Part shown: positions 38,449-51,312 of the stretch, piece by piece
Layout of the letters: the number at the start of each line of letters is the position of its first letter
Position numbering within the stretch: position 1 is the stretch's first letter
Assembly (NCBI RefSeq): GCF_004795745.1
Contig: NZ_SDGV01000010.1
Coordinates: 100,985-164,984, forward strand
Origin: Vagococcus silagei
GTDB lineage: Bacteria > Bacillota > Bacilli > Lactobacillales > Vagococcaceae
DNA length: 64,000 nucleotides
Reading direction: 5' to 3'
The notes under the pieces: model-generated
Told to the model about the DNA's origin: nothing
Seen by the model: the letters and a program-made list of their open reading frames with translations, nothing else
Database searches by the model: none
Program-made: the position numbers and the translations under genes

Positions 38449-40290
38449 GTGACACGATTAATTCCTCAAGAAATGATAGAATCTATTCGCAATGAAACAA
38501 ATATCGTTGATGTGATTGGACAATATGTTCAACTCAAGAAATCTGGTAAAAATTATTTAGGTCTCTGTCCTTTTCATAACGAAAAGACACCATCGTTTTC
38601 AGTCGCTGAAGATAAACAGCTTTTCCACTGTTTTGGATGTGGAAAAGGGGGAAATGTTTATTCATTTATTCAAGAAATCGAAGGATTAAATTTTCCAGAA
38701 GCAGTAAAGAAAGTTGCTGAGTTTAGTCAAATTGATGTGTCCGAATATGTGACAGATGAAGAAATGAGTGCCTCAGAAGAGCCAACGCAAAATCGCAAAC
38801 AGTTGGAATTACATGAAGAAGTGGCACAGTTTTATCATCATATTTTATTAAATACTAAGGTTGGTGAACATGCTCTTAGTTATCTGTATGAGCGTGGATT
38901 AACTTTAGAAACAATTAAAGACTTTAAACTTGGATTTGCTCCAATGGAGAGAACCATCTTAAATCAAGTAATGACGGAAAAAGGGTACGAAGAAGAGGTC
39001 CTGAATGATAGTGGACTCTTTTATGAAACAGAAACTGGAGAGCGACTCAATCGATTTTACCAGCGAGTTATGTTTCCCATTGAGAATCATCAAGGTAAAA
39101 TTATAGGCTTTTCTGGTCGACTGTTGACAGATGAAAAATATGATCTTACAGATCAACCGAAATATTTAAATAGTCCGGAAACAAACTTTTTTAACAAACG
39201 TTTTATTCTGTATCATTTTCATGATGCCAGACCAACCATTCGTAAAACAAATGATGTCATTCTATTTGAAGGCTTTATGGATGTCATTTCTGCAGCACAG
39301 TCAGGTGTCCAAAATGGTGTAGCTTCAATGGGTACCAGCTTAACAACTGATCAAATTAAGATGTTAGAACGAGTAACTGAGAATATCTCAATTTGTTATG
39401 ATGGTGACAATGCTGGTGTAGAGGCAACAATGAGAGCAATTGATTTAATTTCAAAGCAAAGTCAATTATCGTGTCAGGTTATTTCGATTCCTAATAAATT
39501 AGATCCAGATGATTATCGTAAAATTCACGGTGAGGATCAATTGCGTCACTTATTAGAAAATAACCGTGATACCGTTTTTCAGTTTAAAAAAGAGTATTTC
39601 AAACGTAATCGTAACTTAGAACAAGAGTCAGATAAAATCGAATATATCGATGATATGTTAGCGTCGTTGGTAGAAGTACCGTCTATTATTGAAACGGATA
39701 TTTATCTAACGCAATTAGCAGATGACTTTTTAGTGTCGAAAGATGCACTTCAAAACGAGTTAAGTGAAAAACGTCAAGAAATCAAGCAAGCTAATCGTCA
39801 AACAGTTAAGCGGCAAGCTAAAGAAATTGTTGTACCGACTCAACACGATCGCCGAGTAATTCATCAAGTTGAGAAAGCGGAGCGTCTAATTATTTATCGT
39901 CTACTAACTGAAAAAAGTTATTATAATCGTTTAAATCAAGTGGATGATTTTTCGTTTTATCATGATGCCTATCAAGAGCTTTATACGCATATTGTCAGTT
40001 GTTTAACTGAATATGGTTCAGTTACAATTTCAGAGATGTTTGACTATTTAAAAGAAGCACAACTTAAATCAATTTTAACTGAAATTAGTTTTTCTTCTTT
40101 TAGTGAAGAAAGTTCGGACCAAGAGTTAGTTGATTGTCTTCGTGTCATTGATTCTGAAAGATTAAAGAAACAGATAAAGCTTAAGTTACAAGAACAAAAT
40201 GAAGCAAAAAGGATTGGTGATCAAGTAAAAGAACTTGAAGCCATGATGGAAATAATAAATTTACAAAAAGAGTTACAAAATATTAGTTAA
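38449..40290 (+). CDS. dnaG: DNA primase DnaG
   Basis: Makes RNA primers for Okazaki fragments at the replication fork. About 613 residues. The N-terminal CHC2 zinc finger is visible ([12 protein letters not shown] ... [10 protein letters not shown], about 40-65). The TOPRIM catalytic core follows, with [15 protein letters not shown] near 270 and ICYDGDNAG near 315. The C-terminal region binds the DnaB helicase. Two starts are possible: TTG at 38440, only 3 bases after GGGGAG, or GTG at 38449, which gives [13 protein letters not shown] and fits the family better. I take the GTG, but cannot exclude the TTG. rpoD follows after 22 bases. Confidence 0.93.
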   Translation: MTRLIPQEMIESIRNETNIVDVIGQYVQLKKSGKNYLGLCPFHNEKTPSFSVAEDKQLFHCFGCGKGGNVYSFIQEIEGLNFPEAVKKVAEFSQIDVSEYVTDEEMSASEEPTQNRKQLELHEEVAQFYHHILLNTKVGEHALSYLYERGLTLETIKDFKLGFAPMERTILNQVMTEKGYEEEVLNDSGLFYETETGERLNRFYQRVMFPIENHQGKIIGFSGRLLTDEKYDLTDQPKYLNSPETNFFNKRFILYHFHDARPTIRKTNDVILFEGFMDVISAAQSGVQNGVASMGTSLTTDQIKMLERVTENISICYDGDNAGVEATMRAIDLISKQSQLSCQVISIPNKLDPDDYRKIHGEDQLRHLLENNRDTVFQFKKEYFKRNRNLEQESDKIEYIDDMLASLVEVPSIIETDIYLTQLADDFLVSKDALQNELSEKRQEIKQANRQTVKRQAKEIVVPTQHDRRVIHQVEKAERLIIYRLLTEKSYYNRLNQVDDFSFYHDAYQELYTHIVSCLTEYGSVTISEMFDYLKEAQLKSILTEISFSSFSEESSDQELVDCLRVIDSERLKKQIKLKLQEQNEAKRIGDQVKELEAMMEIINLQKELQNIS

Positions 40291-40312
40291 TTATTTAGGA
40301 GGGCATTTGTTT

Positions 40313-41446
40313 ATGACAACTGAAAAAGGTAAAACAACTCAAACATTTAAACAAGCAGAGAGCGCGTTTATTAAGAAAAACAAACCGAGAGGATCGGTTT
40401 TTTATGATGAGTTAACGGATGCATTAGCTACTCCTTATGAATTGAATTCTGATCAAATGGATGGATTGATTCAAAAAGTTGAAGATGCGGGAATTAGTGT
40501 TGTTGATGAAAATGGGGAACCAAGTGCTCGTAGTTTAGAAGTAGCGAAAAAAATCGAGAAAAAAGAAAACAAGAAGAAAAAAGATGAACCAGAAAACTTA
40601 TTAGCTCCTGCAGGTGTTAAAATTAATGACCCTGTTAGAATGTACTTAAAAGAAATTGGTCGTGTCTCTTTATTAAGCGCTGAAGAGGAAGTTGCATTAG
40701 CACTTAGAATCAAAGAAGGCGATCCTGAAGCTAAGCAAGAATTAGCTGAAGCAAACTTACGTTTAGTTGTAAGTATTGCGAAGCGTTATGTTGGCCGTGG
40801 GATGCAATTCTTAGATTTAATCCAAGAAGGTAACATGGGCTTAATGAAAGCTGTTGAAAAATTTGACCACGAAAAAGGGTTCAAATTCTCAACATATGCA
40901 ACATGGTGGATTAGACAAGCAATCACACGTGCGATTGCCGATCAAGCGCGTACTATTCGTATTCCAGTTCATATGGTAGAAACAATTAATAAATTAATTC
41001 GTATTCAACGTCAATTATTACAAGATTTAGGTCGCGAACCAACGCCGGAAGAAATTGGTGCAGAGATGGAATTATCTCCTGAAAAAGTACGTGAAATCTT
41101 GAAAATTGCGCAAGAGCCAGTCTCTCTTGAAACACCGATTGGTGAAGAAGATGATTCACATTTAGGTGACTTTATTGAAGACCAAGAAGCAACAAGTCCG
41201 GCTGAACATGCAGCTTACGAATTACTAAAAGAGCAATTAGAAAGTGTTTTAGATACACTGACTGATCGTGAAGAAAATGTTTTACGATTACGTTTTGGTC
41301 TTGATGACGGTCGTACTCGTACATTAGAAGAAGTTGGAAAGGTGTTTGGCGTTACGCGTGAACGTATCCGTCAAATTGAAGCAAAAGCTTTAAGAAAATT
41401 ACGCCATCCGTCTCGTTCTAAACAATTAAAAGACTTTTTAGAATAA
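40313..41446 (+). CDS. rpoD: RNA polymerase primary sigma factor (sigma-70/SigA)
   Basis: The vegetative sigma factor that directs RNA polymerase to -35/-10 promoters. It is 377 residues. An acidic/basic N-terminal region 1.1 with a Lys/Glu-rich stretch (about 80-95) is followed by region 1.2 ([17 protein letters not shown]). Region 2 contains [19 protein letters not shown] and the [13 protein letters not shown] block; region 4 ([18 protein letters not shown]) contacts the -35 box. The ATG at 40313 is 9 bases after AGGAGGG; an upstream TTG at 40307 is too close. It is the second gene of dnaG-rpoD, a conserved Firmicute order. Confidence 0.97.
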   Translation: MTTEKGKTTQTFKQAESAFIKKNKPRGSVFYDELTDALATPYELNSDQMDGLIQKVEDAGISVVDENGEPSARSLEVAKKIEKKENKKKKDEPENLLAPAGVKINDPVRMYLKEIGRVSLLSAEEEVALALRIKEGDPEAKQELAEANLRLVVSIAKRYVGRGMQFLDLIQEGNMGLMKAVEKFDHEKGFKFSTYATWWIRQAITRAIADQARTIRIPVHMVETINKLIRIQRQLLQDLGREPTPEEIGAEMELSPEKVREILKIAQEPVSLETPIGEEDDSHLGDFIEDQEATSPAEHAAYELLKEQLESVLDTLTDREENVLRLRFGLDDGRTRTLEEVGKVFGVTRERIRQIEAKALRKLRHPSRSKQLKDFLE

Positions 41447-41456
41447 TAGCACATTT

Positions 41457-41490
41457 AAAAGACGTGAATCGTAAAAATTCACGTCTTTTT
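41457..41490. terminator. Bidirectional terminator between rpoD and the ECF S-component gene
   Basis: AAAAGACGTGAAT pairs with ATTCACGTCTTTT. It has T on the right and A on the left, and abuts the stop of the convergent minus-strand gene. Confidence 0.92.
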
Positions 41491-42009
41491 CTATGTAAAA
41501 TATTTTGTTTTTAGTTTGGAAAAAAGGGGCGTTAACACTGGAAATAATACTATGGCAAAGGCAAAATTTCCCAGTGCATGCAAAGTATCAAAAGAAAGAC
41601 CTTGTAAATAATAGATCCAAAATGTTTTAATACCAAAAAATGGTGCTTGTACGAGTGAAATCACAAAGCCAAAAAAGTAGCCCATCAATAAACAAAAGAA
41701 TGCATTTATGAGAGTTGAGGCTCTTGTAAGGAAATGTGTTAAGAGAGCTGTTATGATGACGATGCCAGCATAGGCGGCAAATTGGGCTAAAGTCCAAGGC
41801 CCCATCCCTAGGTATAGATTTGAAATGAACATGGTTGTGATACTGACAGCTAAACCGTATTTGAAACCGAAAATGATTGTGACTAAAATGACAATGGTGG
41901 TAACAGGTTGAATGTTAGGTAGACTGCTGAAAGCAAGCCTGCCAACAAAACAGATGCTACTGATTAAAGCAATTGTAATTAAGGAAAAGAGTGTTTTATT
42001 CTTTTCCAT
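41491..42009 (-). CDS. ECF transporter S component, substrate unassigned
   Basis: A 172-residue membrane protein with about six segments, of the size and pattern of S components that bind vitamins and dock on the shared ECF module. Typical features are the SSLPNIQPVTTIVI stretch near residue 30, NLYLGMGPWTLAQF near residue 65 and QGLSFDTLHALGN near the C terminus. The frame extends 50 codons upstream, but the ATG at 42009 lies inside the end of the preceding lipoprotein gene and overlaps it by 14 bases, so the two are coupled. The partner carries a DUF4430-like (transcobalamin-like) domain, so cobalamin or a related compound is a possible substrate; this is inference. Confidence 0.8.
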   Translation of the reverse strand: MEKNKTLFSLITIALISSICFVGRLAFSSLPNIQPVTTIVILVTIIFGFKYGLAVSITTMFISNLYLGMGPWTLAQFAAYAGIVIITALLTHFLTRASTLINAFFCLLMGYFFGFVISLVQAPFFGIKTFWIYYLQGLSFDTLHALGNFAFAIVLFPVLTPLFSKLKTKYFT

Positions 42010-42421
42010 ATGGAGCGAGACGCCATTCGATTTTGTCATTATTTTTAACTGTTTGGTCATTTGCTCCAACAGTTCCATCTTTACCGTTGATTGAATACAT
42101 CCAGTATTTACTTGCTTTTTCATCTTGTTCAAGATTGTCAATAGCTGTGACAAAACCATTTTTATCTTTAAGATTATATAATTCTTTGGTGACGTCTAAA
42201 ACCGTCATTTTAATTGAGCCATCAGATTCAAAAACTTTTGCATTGTGTTTCTTACCATCGACGGTTAAAGTCACCGAAATTTGTTCTTTAGCGATCTTTT
42301 GGGTTGTGGATTGTCGTGTTTGTTCATTCTTAGATGTACTTGATGAATTTTTGGTTGAACTGCAACCAAACAAACTAAAAGTAGCTAATAAAAGTGTGAT
42401 CGTAATGCTTATTTTTTTCAT
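41996..42421 (-). CDS. DUF4430-type lipoprotein, probable ligand-capture partner of the ECF S component
   Basis: A 141-residue lipoprotein. The signal peptide ends in a lipobox (FSLFGC, lipidated Cys at 20), then a Ser/Thr/Gln linker (about 21-45). The C-terminal domain (about 48-141) has the DUF4430 pattern: a beta hairpin (VTLTVDG), LDVTKELYNL, YWMYSINGK near residue 106 and a final IEWRLAPYG. DUF4430 resembles the C-terminal domain of transcobalamin-type proteins. It probably sits outside the membrane and hands a ligand to the ECF S component encoded immediately downstream with a 14-base overlap. Ribosome binding site AGGAGG. No B12 riboswitch is visible upstream. Confidence 0.8.
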   Translation of the reverse strand: MKKISITITLLLATFSLFGCSSTKNSSSTSKNEQTRQSTTQKIAKEQISVTLTVDGKKHNAKVFESDGSIKMTVLDVTKELYNLKDKNGFVTAIDNLEQDEKASKYWMYSINGKDGTVGANDQTVKNNDKIEWRLAPYGKE

Positions 42422-42451
42422 GAGAACCTCCTGTATTTAACGATTACTATT

Positions 42452-42480
42452 AGTTTATGCTAGATTTTTTAATAAATCAA
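42452..42480 (-). promoter_or_regulatory. Promoter of the lipoprotein/ECF-S pair
   Basis: Minus strand: TTGATT (42480-42475), 17 bases, TAAACT (42457-42452), 31 bases before the lipoprotein start. Confidence 0.55.
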
Positions 42481-42528
42481 CGAATCACTAAGAATCTACT
42501 AAATATCAAAGAATAATTCATAAAATTT

Positions 42529-42537
42529 TGCTATAAT
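42529..42537 (+). promoter_or_regulatory. Extended -10 promoter of pcrA
   Basis: TGC-TATAAT (extended -10, perfect hexamer 42532-42537). The -35 is weak. It lies 35 bases before the pcrA ATG. Confidence 0.6.
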
Positions 42538-42571
42538 AAGAAAGATTGAGTGAGAAAGGATGTTCATATTC

Positions 42572-44824
42572 ATGTTTGATAAAAACAATTTAATTTCAGG
42601 TTTAAATCCAAAACAACAAGAGGCCGTCCTGACAACTAAAGGTCCGTTATTAATTATGGCGGGTGCGGGTAGTGGTAAAACACGAGTATTAACGCATCGG
42701 ATTGCTTATTTAATAGAAGAAAAAGATGTCAATCCGTGGAATATCCTTGCGATTACATTTACCAATAAAGCAGCACGTGAGATGAAAGAACGTGTCGTAG
42801 GCATTCTTGGTCAAGATGGTGAAGATGTCTGGGTATCTACGTTTCACTCGATGTGTGTCCGAATTTTGAGACGTGATATTGATTTGATTGGCTACAATCG
42901 AAATTTTACAATTTTAGATGGTTCTGATCAAAATACCTTAATGAAACGGATTCTAAAAGAAGAAAATATTGATTCAAAAAAATATGATCCTCGTAGTATG
43001 ATTTCGGCAATTAGTCAGGCCAAGAATGAGCTACTTACGCCAGATGATTATGAAGAAAGAAATAATGGCTTTTTTGAACGAACAGTGGCGAAATGTTATC
43101 ATCGTTATCAAAAAGAATTACGTACGAATCAATCTATGGATTTTGATGATTTGATCATGTTGACGATTCGATTGTTTCAAAAAAATCCAGATACTTTAGC
43201 TTATTATCAACAAAAATTCCAATATATTCATGTTGATGAATATCAAGATACGAACCACGCACAATACACTCTAGTTAGATTATTAGCAGCACGATTTAAA
43301 AATTTATGTGTTGTTGGTGATGCGGATCAAAGTATCTACGGTTGGCGTGGTGCTGATATGCAAAACATTATAAATTTTGAACATGATTATGAAGAAGCGA
43401 AAGTTATTTTGTTAGAGCAAAATTATCGTTCTACGAAAACTATTCTGCAAGCTGCAAATAATGTCATTCAAAATAATCAAGATCGGAAAAAGAAAAATCT
43501 TTGGACTGATAATCATGATGGCGAAAAAATTATCTATTATCGAGGTCAAACCGATCGCGAAGAAGTTCAATATGTCGTGTCGACCATTCAAGAATTAATG
43601 CGTGAAGAGTCGGATTCATTCGGTGATATGTGTGTCTTGTACCGAACAAATGCGATGAGTCGTTTGATGGAAGAAATGCTCCTAAAAGCAAACATTCCTT
43701 ATAAAATGGTTGGTGGACATAAGTTCTACGAACGAAAAGAAATTAAAGATGTCTTGGCGTATCTTAATTCAATTTCAAATGAAATGGATTCACTTAGTTT
43801 TGAGAGAATCGTTAACGTTCCCAAGCGTGGCGTGGGTCCTGGAACAATTGAAAAATTGCGTGATTTTGCCTCTATTCATGAGTGGTCCTTATTACAAGCA
43901 GCGATTGATGTGGAACTTTCACCAATTACGGGTAAAGCACAAAAAGAGTTGGGACAATTTGGTCAAATGATGCGTCAATTTAAAGAGATGGTGCCTTTTC
44001 TTTCAATTACAGAACTTGTTGAAACAGTTTTAGAAAAAAGTGGATATTATCAAGATTTACAAAATCAAAATACGCTTGAGTCACAATCACGACTTGAAAA
44101 CTTGGATGAGTTTTTAACAGTGACGAAGGAATTTGACCGCCGTTTTGATCAAGGTGAATTTGAAGATGAATCAACGGAAGATTTTAGTAAGCTTGCGATT
44201 TTCTTAAATGATTTAGCACTGGTTTCGGATTTAGATTCGTTAGATTCTGATCAAGGGCAGATTACATTAATGACACTTCATGCGGCTAAAGGACTTGAGT
44301 TTCCATATGTCTTTTTAGTCGGTATGGAAGAAGGAATTTTCCCATTATCACGTGCAATTGTGGAAAATGATGAATTAGAAGAAGAACGTCGTTTGGCTTA
44401 TGTTGGGATTACAAGAGCAGAAAAGAAATTGTTCTTAACCAATGCGTCTAGCCGCGTTTTATATGGACGGACGCAGTATAATCGTGCCTCTCGCTTTTTG
44501 GATGAAATTGATGATACCTTACTTGAAAGAGTGGGCAGTCAAGCACCGAAAAGTATGTCATTTGGCGATACTAATGGTTCGACAAAACCTCGTCGTCGTT
44601 CACAATATGTGCAACCAACAACACAAGTTGTTTCTTCAAAAGTTCAAACTGGTGGAGAGTCATCTAGTTGGCAACCTGGTGACAAAGCTAAACATAAAAT
44701 TTGGGGTGTGGGAACAGTTGTTAAGGTAGCAGGATCAAATAAAGATCAAGAACTAGATATCGCCTTCCCGCAGCAAGGTATCAAACGTTTGCTTGCGGCT
44801 TTTGCCCCAATTGAAAAAGTTTAA
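42572..44824 (+). CDS. pcrA: ATP-dependent DNA helicase PcrA (UvrD/Rep family)
   Basis: SF1A 3'-5' helicase in DNA repair, rolling-circle replication and removal of RecA or RNA polymerase from DNA. It is 750 residues. Walker A is GAGSGKT (31-37). Other helicase motifs are [40 protein letters not shown] and, near residue 567, [14 protein letters not shown]. The tail (about 690-750) is the RNA-polymerase-binding Tudor-like domain. An ATG at 42560 overlaps the AAAGGA site, so the ATG at 42572 is taken. ligA follows after 21 bases, a common Firmicute pairing. Confidence 0.95.
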   Translation: MFDKNNLISGLNPKQQEAVLTTKGPLLIMAGAGSGKTRVLTHRIAYLIEEKDVNPWNILAITFTNKAAREMKERVVGILGQDGEDVWVSTFHSMCVRILRRDIDLIGYNRNFTILDGSDQNTLMKRILKEENIDSKKYDPRSMISAISQAKNELLTPDDYEERNNGFFERTVAKCYHRYQKELRTNQSMDFDDLIMLTIRLFQKNPDTLAYYQQKFQYIHVDEYQDTNHAQYTLVRLLAARFKNLCVVGDADQSIYGWRGADMQNIINFEHDYEEAKVILLEQNYRSTKTILQAANNVIQNNQDRKKKNLWTDNHDGEKIIYYRGQTDREEVQYVVSTIQELMREESDSFGDMCVLYRTNAMSRLMEEMLLKANIPYKMVGGHKFYERKEIKDVLAYLNSISNEMDSLSFERIVNVPKRGVGPGTIEKLRDFASIHEWSLLQAAIDVELSPITGKAQKELGQFGQMMRQFKEMVPFLSITELVETVLEKSGYYQDLQNQNTLESQSRLENLDEFLTVTKEFDRRFDQGEFEDESTEDFSKLAIFLNDLALVSDLDSLDSDQGQITLMTLHAAKGLEFPYVFLVGMEEGIFPLSRAIVENDELEEERRLAYVGITRAEKKLFLTNASSRVLYGRTQYNRASRFLDEIDDTLLERVGSQAPKSMSFGDTNGSTKPRRRSQYVQPTTQVVSSKVQTGGESSSWQPGDKAKHKIWGVGTVVKVAGSNKDQELDIAFPQQGIKRLLAAFAPIEKV

Positions 44825-44827
44825 TGA

Positions 44828-46870
<2,043 letters not shown>

Positions 46871-46909
46871 AATAGAGATGTTATTAATTTTATAGAGAGA
46901 AGGGACATT

Positions 46910-47215
46910 ATGGCAATTACAAAAGAAGAAATTCAACGTGTTGCGAATTTATCCAAATTAGCATTTAATGATCAAGAACTAGAGAAATTTACCGGTCAAA
47001 TGAGTGAAATTATTGATATGATGGCAACACTTGACGGAGTGAATACGGATGATGTAGCTTTTACATCAAATGTTGCTTCAGAACATAGTGTATTGCGTGA
47101 AGATAAAGTATTAAAAGGCGAATCAAGAGATGAACTCTTGAAAAATGTTCCAGAAACAGAAAATGGCTTTATTAAAGTGCCAGTAATTATTGATAATGGG
47201 GAGGCCGGTGCATAA
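46910..47215 (+). CDS. gatC: Asp-tRNA(Asn)/Glu-tRNA(Gln) amidotransferase subunit GatC
   Basis: Small assembly subunit of the GatCAB complex, which turns Glu-tRNA(Gln) and, where needed, Asp-tRNA(Asn) into the amidated forms. It is 101 residues with the typical start [17 protein letters not shown] and the C-terminal [14 protein letters not shown]. The stop overlaps the start of gatA (base 47215 is shared), so they are translationally coupled. Confidence 0.96.
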   Translation: MAITKEEIQRVANLSKLAFNDQELEKFTGQMSEIIDMMATLDGVNTDDVAFTSNVASEHSVLREDKVLKGESRDELLKNVPETENGFIKVPVIIDNGEAGA

Positions 47216-48684
47216 TGACAGAACTATTCAAATTATCAGTTAAAGAATTAGCTGAAAAATTACAATCTAAAGAAGTATCTGCCAAAGAAGTTGTTCAAGA
47301 TACATTTAAACGAATTGATGCAACTGAGGCTAAAGTTGATTCATTTATTACTTTGAATCAAGAAAAAGCTTTAATGCAAGCAGAAAAAATTGATGCTGCT
47401 GGTATTACAGCAACAACTCCTCTTGCCGGTATTCCGATTGGTATTAAAGATAATATTGTCACTAAAGGCTTATTAACAACAGCGGCAAGTAAAATGTTGT
47501 ATAATTTTGATCCTGTTTATGATGCAACTTCAGTTGAAAAACTTTATGAAGGTGGCTTAATTCCTGTTGGTAAATTAAACATGGACGAGTTTGCAATGGG
47601 CTCAACAACAGAAACATCATATTTCAAGAAAACTAAAAATGCCTGGGATGCAACAAAAGTCCCAGGTGGTTCTTCAGGTGGTTCTGCGGCTGCGGTTGCA
47701 GCGGGCCAAATCCCTGCATCATTAGGTAGTGATACAGGTGGTAGTATTCGCCAACCTGCATCATTTAATGGTGTGGTCGGAATGAAACCAACATACGGAC
47801 GAATTTCAAGATTTGGCTTAATTGCTTTTGCATCAAGCCTTGATCAAATTGGTCCAATGACACGTACCGTTGAGGACAATGCTTTAATCTTAAATGCGAT
47901 TTCAGGCCACGATGTTAAAGATAGTACTAGTTCGAAAAAAGAAGTACCTAACTTTGCAGGTAAAATTGGCCAAAGTGTTAAAGGTTTAACAATTGGTGTG
48001 CCAAAAGAATACATGGGCGAAGGTGTTCAACCTGGTGTGAAAGCAGCCATTGAAGACGCAATGAAAACTTATGAAGCACTTGGTGCAACAGTGAAAGAAA
48101 TTAGTCTACCTCATTCTAAATATGGCGTTGAAGTTTATTATATTATTGCTTCTTCAGAAGCTTCATCAAACCTACAACGTTTTGATGGTATTCGTTATGG
48201 TTACCGTTCTGAAAATGTGAAAAGTTTAGATGATGTCTATGTTAGCTCACGTTCAGAAGGTTTTGGAGCTGAAGTTAAACGTCGTATTATGTTGGGAACT
48301 TTCTCATTAAGTTCAGGTTACTACGATGCTTATTTTAAAAAAGCAGGTAAAGTCCGAACTTTAATTGTCAATGATTTCAAAAAAGCATTTGCTGATGTTG
48401 ACTTGATTTTAGGCCCAGTTTCACCAACTGTCGCTTACGAATTTGGTGCTGATGCTGATGATCCTGTTACTGCCTATATGCGTGATGTTTTAACAATACC
48501 AGTCAACTTAGCCGGTTTACCTGGTATGAGCGTGCCAGCTGGATTCTCAGAAGGGCTACCAGTGGGTATGCAATTAATTGGTAATTATTTTGATGAAGAA
48601 ACAATGTACCAAGCTGCTTATGCTTTTGAACAAGCAACGGATTTCCATACTATTAAACCAACAATTCTAGGAGGTCAAGCTTAA
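47215..48684 (+). CDS. gatA: GatCAB amidotransferase subunit A
   Basis: Amidase subunit that releases ammonia from glutamine for transamidation. It is 489 residues with the amidase signature: catalytic Lys in [10 protein letters not shown] near residue 80, the [14 protein letters not shown] block near 152 and the catalytic Ser in [12 protein letters not shown] near 178. The start overlaps gatC by one base and the stop overlaps gatB by one base. Confidence 0.97.
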   Translation: MTELFKLSVKELAEKLQSKEVSAKEVVQDTFKRIDATEAKVDSFITLNQEKALMQAEKIDAAGITATTPLAGIPIGIKDNIVTKGLLTTAASKMLYNFDPVYDATSVEKLYEGGLIPVGKLNMDEFAMGSTTETSYFKKTKNAWDATKVPGGSSGGSAAAVAAGQIPASLGSDTGGSIRQPASFNGVVGMKPTYGRISRFGLIAFASSLDQIGPMTRTVEDNALILNAISGHDVKDSTSSKKEVPNFAGKIGQSVKGLTIGVPKEYMGEGVQPGVKAAIEDAMKTYEALGATVKEISLPHSKYGVEVYYIIASSEASSNLQRFDGIRYGYRSENVKSLDDVYVSSRSEGFGAEVKRRIMLGTFSLSSGYYDAYFKKAGKVRTLIVNDFKKAFADVDLILGPVSPTVAYEFGADADDPVTAYMRDVLTIPVNLAGLPGMSVPAGFSEGLPVGMQLIGNYFDEETMYQAAYAFEQATDFHTIKPTILGGQA

Positions 48685-50114
48685 TGAACTTTGAAACAGT
48701 CATCGGACTTGAAGTCCATGTTGAATTAAAAACAGATTCAAAAATCTTTTCGCCTTCTGCAGCTCATTTTGGTGCAGAACCAAATACCAATACTAACGTC
48801 ATTGATTTTAGTATGCCCGGTGTTTTACCAGTGATGAATACAGCAGCTATGGAATATGGCATGCGTGCGGCTTTAGCTTTAAACTGTACAATCTCACAAC
48901 ATACTCATTTTGATCGTAAAAATTATTTTTACCCTGATAATCCAAAAGCTTACCAAATTTCACAAGATGATGAACCTATTGGCCATGATGGTTGGGTTGA
49001 AATCGAAGTTGAAGGTAAAAAGAAAAAAATTAGAATTGAACGTGTTCACTTAGAGGAAGATGCTGGTAAAAACATTCACGGTTCTGAAGGTTTTTCATAT
49101 GTTGACTTGAACCGTCAAGGCACACCTTTAATTGAAATCGTTTCTGAGGCTGATATGCGCTCTCCTGAGGAAGCTTATGCCTATCTTGAAGCTATTCGTT
49201 CAATCATCCAATTCTCTGGCGTGAGTGACGTTAAAATGGAAGAAGGTTCTATGAGATGCGACGCTAATATTTCATTACGTCCTTATGGTCAAGAAGAATT
49301 TGGAACCAAGGCTGAGCTTAAAAACTTAAACTCATTAAGTTATGTAAAATTAGGTTTACAACATGAAGAAAAACGTCAAGCACAAGTTTTATTATCTGGT
49401 GGTATTATCCAACAAGAGACTAGACGTTATGATGAAGCAACTAAGAAAACAATTTTAATGCGTGTCAAAGAAGGAATGGCAGACTATCGTTACTTCCCAG
49501 AACCAGACTTACCTCATTTTGAAATTTCTGATGAGTGGATTGAAGAAGTACGTAATAGCTTACCTGAGTTACCACAAGCTCGTCGTGAACGATACGTGAA
49601 AGAGTTAGGCTTACCAGAATATGACGCAATGGTTTTAACTTTATCTAAAGAAATGTCAGATTTCTTTGATGCAACTCTTGAGAAAGGCGCTGATTCTAAA
49701 CAAGCATCAAACTGGTTAATGGGTGAAGTTTCAGCATACTTGAATAGTGAAAAATTAGATTTATTAGAAACTAAGTTAACACCAGACAACTTAGCAGGAA
49801 TGATTAATTTAATTGCAGATGGTACAATTAGTTCTAAGATCGCTAAGAAAGTCTTTAAAGAATTAATTGAAAATGGTGGCGACGCTAAAGAAGTGGTCGA
49901 AGCTAAGGGATTGGTTCAATTATCTGACCCAGCGCAATTATTACCAATCATCAATGATATTTTAGACAAAAATGAGCAATCGATTGAAGACTTTAAAAAT
50001 GGTAAAGGTCGTGCTGTTGGCTTCTTAGTCGGACAAACAATGAAAGCAACAAAAGGAAAAGCAAATCCGGGTGTTGTCAACGAACTGTTAAACCAAGAAT
50101 TGTCTAAACGATAA
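48684..50114 (+). CDS. gatB: GatCAB amidotransferase subunit B
   Basis: Kinase/transamidase subunit that activates the misacylated tRNA carboxylate with ATP and transfers ammonia. It is 476 residues. The N-terminal [13 protein letters not shown] is diagnostic, with the cradle-domain motif [17 protein letters not shown] near residue 75. The C-terminal YqeY-like tail domain (about 330-476) binds the tRNA; a stand-alone YqeY is encoded at 21.3 kb. The presence of gatCAB implies indirect synthesis of Gln-tRNA. Confidence 0.97.
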   Translation: MNFETVIGLEVHVELKTDSKIFSPSAAHFGAEPNTNTNVIDFSMPGVLPVMNTAAMEYGMRAALALNCTISQHTHFDRKNYFYPDNPKAYQISQDDEPIGHDGWVEIEVEGKKKKIRIERVHLEEDAGKNIHGSEGFSYVDLNRQGTPLIEIVSEADMRSPEEAYAYLEAIRSIIQFSGVSDVKMEEGSMRCDANISLRPYGQEEFGTKAELKNLNSLSYVKLGLQHEEKRQAQVLLSGGIIQQETRRYDEATKKTILMRVKEGMADYRYFPEPDLPHFEISDEWIEEVRNSLPELPQARRERYVKELGLPEYDAMVLTLSKEMSDFFDATLEKGADSKQASNWLMGEVSAYLNSEKLDLLETKLTPDNLAGMINLIADGTISSKIAKKVFKELIENGGDAKEVVEAKGLVQLSDPAQLLPIINDILDKNEQSIEDFKNGKGRAVGFLVGQTMKATKGKANPGVVNELLNQELSKR

Positions 50115-50139
50115 TATTCGTTAAGTTAGGAGCATAATT

Positions 50140-51186
50140 ATGAGAGCAAGATTAATCTATAATCCAACATCAGGTAAAGAATTAGTTAAGAAAAATATTG
50201 CCGAAATATTAGATGTGATGGAACAAGCTGGCTATGAATCAAGTGCCTATGCGACGACACCAGAACCATATTCAGCGAAGAAAGAAGCAACTCGTGCCGC
50301 ATTAGCCGGTTTTGAGTTGATTGTAGCTGCTGGTGGTGATGGTACGATTAATGAAGTGATTAATGGTATCGCTCCACTTGAAAAACGTCCAAAATTAGCA
50401 ATTATTCCAGCTGGTACCACAAATGATTTTGCAAGAGCTTTGCGAATACCTAGAGATAATATGGTTGATGCAATTAAAGTTATCTTAAAAAATCAAACTA
50501 TTTTTTCTGATATTGGAAAAGCTGGTGACACTTATTTTATGAATATTGCCGCTGGTGGTTACTTAACAGAATTAACATATGAAGTACCATCACAACTTAA
50601 AAGTGTTTTTGGCTATTTAGCATATCTTGTGAAAGGTGCGGAGATGTTGCCTCGTGTTAAACCAATTCACATGGAATTAAAACATGATGAAGGAACATTT
50701 AACGGTGAAGCATCTATGTTTTTCCTAGGTTTAACCAATTCAATTGGTGGCTTTGAGAAAATCTCGCCAGATGCTCAATTAGATGATGGTAAATTTTCGC
50801 TAATTATTGTTAAAACAGCTAATGTGATTGAAATTATGCATTTAGTGGCATTAATGATTAATGGTGGCAAGCATATCAACGATCCGCGAATTGCATATAT
50901 TAAGACATCAACACTGGAAGCTGCTCCCGTTGATCCAAATTTTAAAATGATGATAAATTTAGACGGTGAGTATGGTGGCGATGCACCAATGAAATTCGAA
51001 AATTTAAAACAACATATCGAAATTTTCGCTAATCTTGATGAAATACCAGATTCTGCTGTTTCTGGTAATGATGATGATGTTGAGCGAGCTAGTGATGAAT
51101 TTGTGAAACAAGTTGAGAAGTTAACCCATGAGGATATAGATGGAGATGGCTTAATCGCAAATGAAACTGACGACGAAGTTAAATAA
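50140..51186 (+). CDS. dgkB: Diacylglycerol kinase, soluble DgkB/YegS family
   Basis: Phosphorylates diacylglycerol, a by-product of lipoteichoic-acid synthesis, back to phosphatidic acid. It is 348 residues. The catalytic domain shows AAGGDGTINEVINGI near residue 65, IIPAGTTNDFARAL near 90 and GGFEKISPDAQLDDGKFSL near 205. An acidic tail (about 305-348) is longer than in Bacillus DgkB. It follows gatB by 25 bases. The gatCAB-dgkB neighbourhood is conserved in Firmicutes. Functionally it pairs with ltaS at 57-59 kb. Confidence 0.93.
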   Translation: MRARLIYNPTSGKELVKKNIAEILDVMEQAGYESSAYATTPEPYSAKKEATRAALAGFELIVAAGGDGTINEVINGIAPLEKRPKLAIIPAGTTNDFARALRIPRDNMVDAIKVILKNQTIFSDIGKAGDTYFMNIAAGGYLTELTYEVPSQLKSVFGYLAYLVKGAEMLPRVKPIHMELKHDEGTFNGEASMFFLGLTNSIGGFEKISPDAQLDDGKFSLIIVKTANVIEIMHLVALMINGGKHINDPRIAYIKTSTLEAAPVDPNFKMMINLDGEYGGDAPMKFENLKQHIEIFANLDEIPDSAVSGNDDDVERASDEFVKQVEKLTHEDIDGDGLIANETDDEVK

Positions 51187-51217
51187 TTTGTTAATTTAAT
51201 GATTGATTAACTTGACA

Positions 51218-51271
51218 AAGTGGGCGTAAAACCGCACAATACGATTTGTATTGCGCGGTTTTACCACGCTT
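51218..51271. repeat. Large inverted repeat between dgkB and the rRNA methyltransferase
   Basis: Arms of about 24 bases (51218-51242 and 51248-51271) match almost perfectly around GATTT. The stem is GC-richer than its surroundings. No T tract follows, so it is an atypical terminator or another structured element. A TTGACA lies at 51212-51217 just before it. Confidence 0.8.
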
Positions 51272-51312
51272 AAGATAAAAATTCAAATACCCTAAAATTA
51301 AGGATGGCACAC

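Noticed and set aside
42010..42159. 50-codon N-terminal extension of the ECF S component
   Set aside because: It lies wholly inside the lipoprotein gene in another frame, is not hydrophobic and lacks a ribosome binding site. The overlapping ATG at 42009 gives a normal S component.
41991..42440. Plus-strand frames opposite the lipoprotein and ECF genes
   Set aside because: The minus-strand products have a lipobox, membrane segments and ribosome binding sites; the plus-strand products have none.
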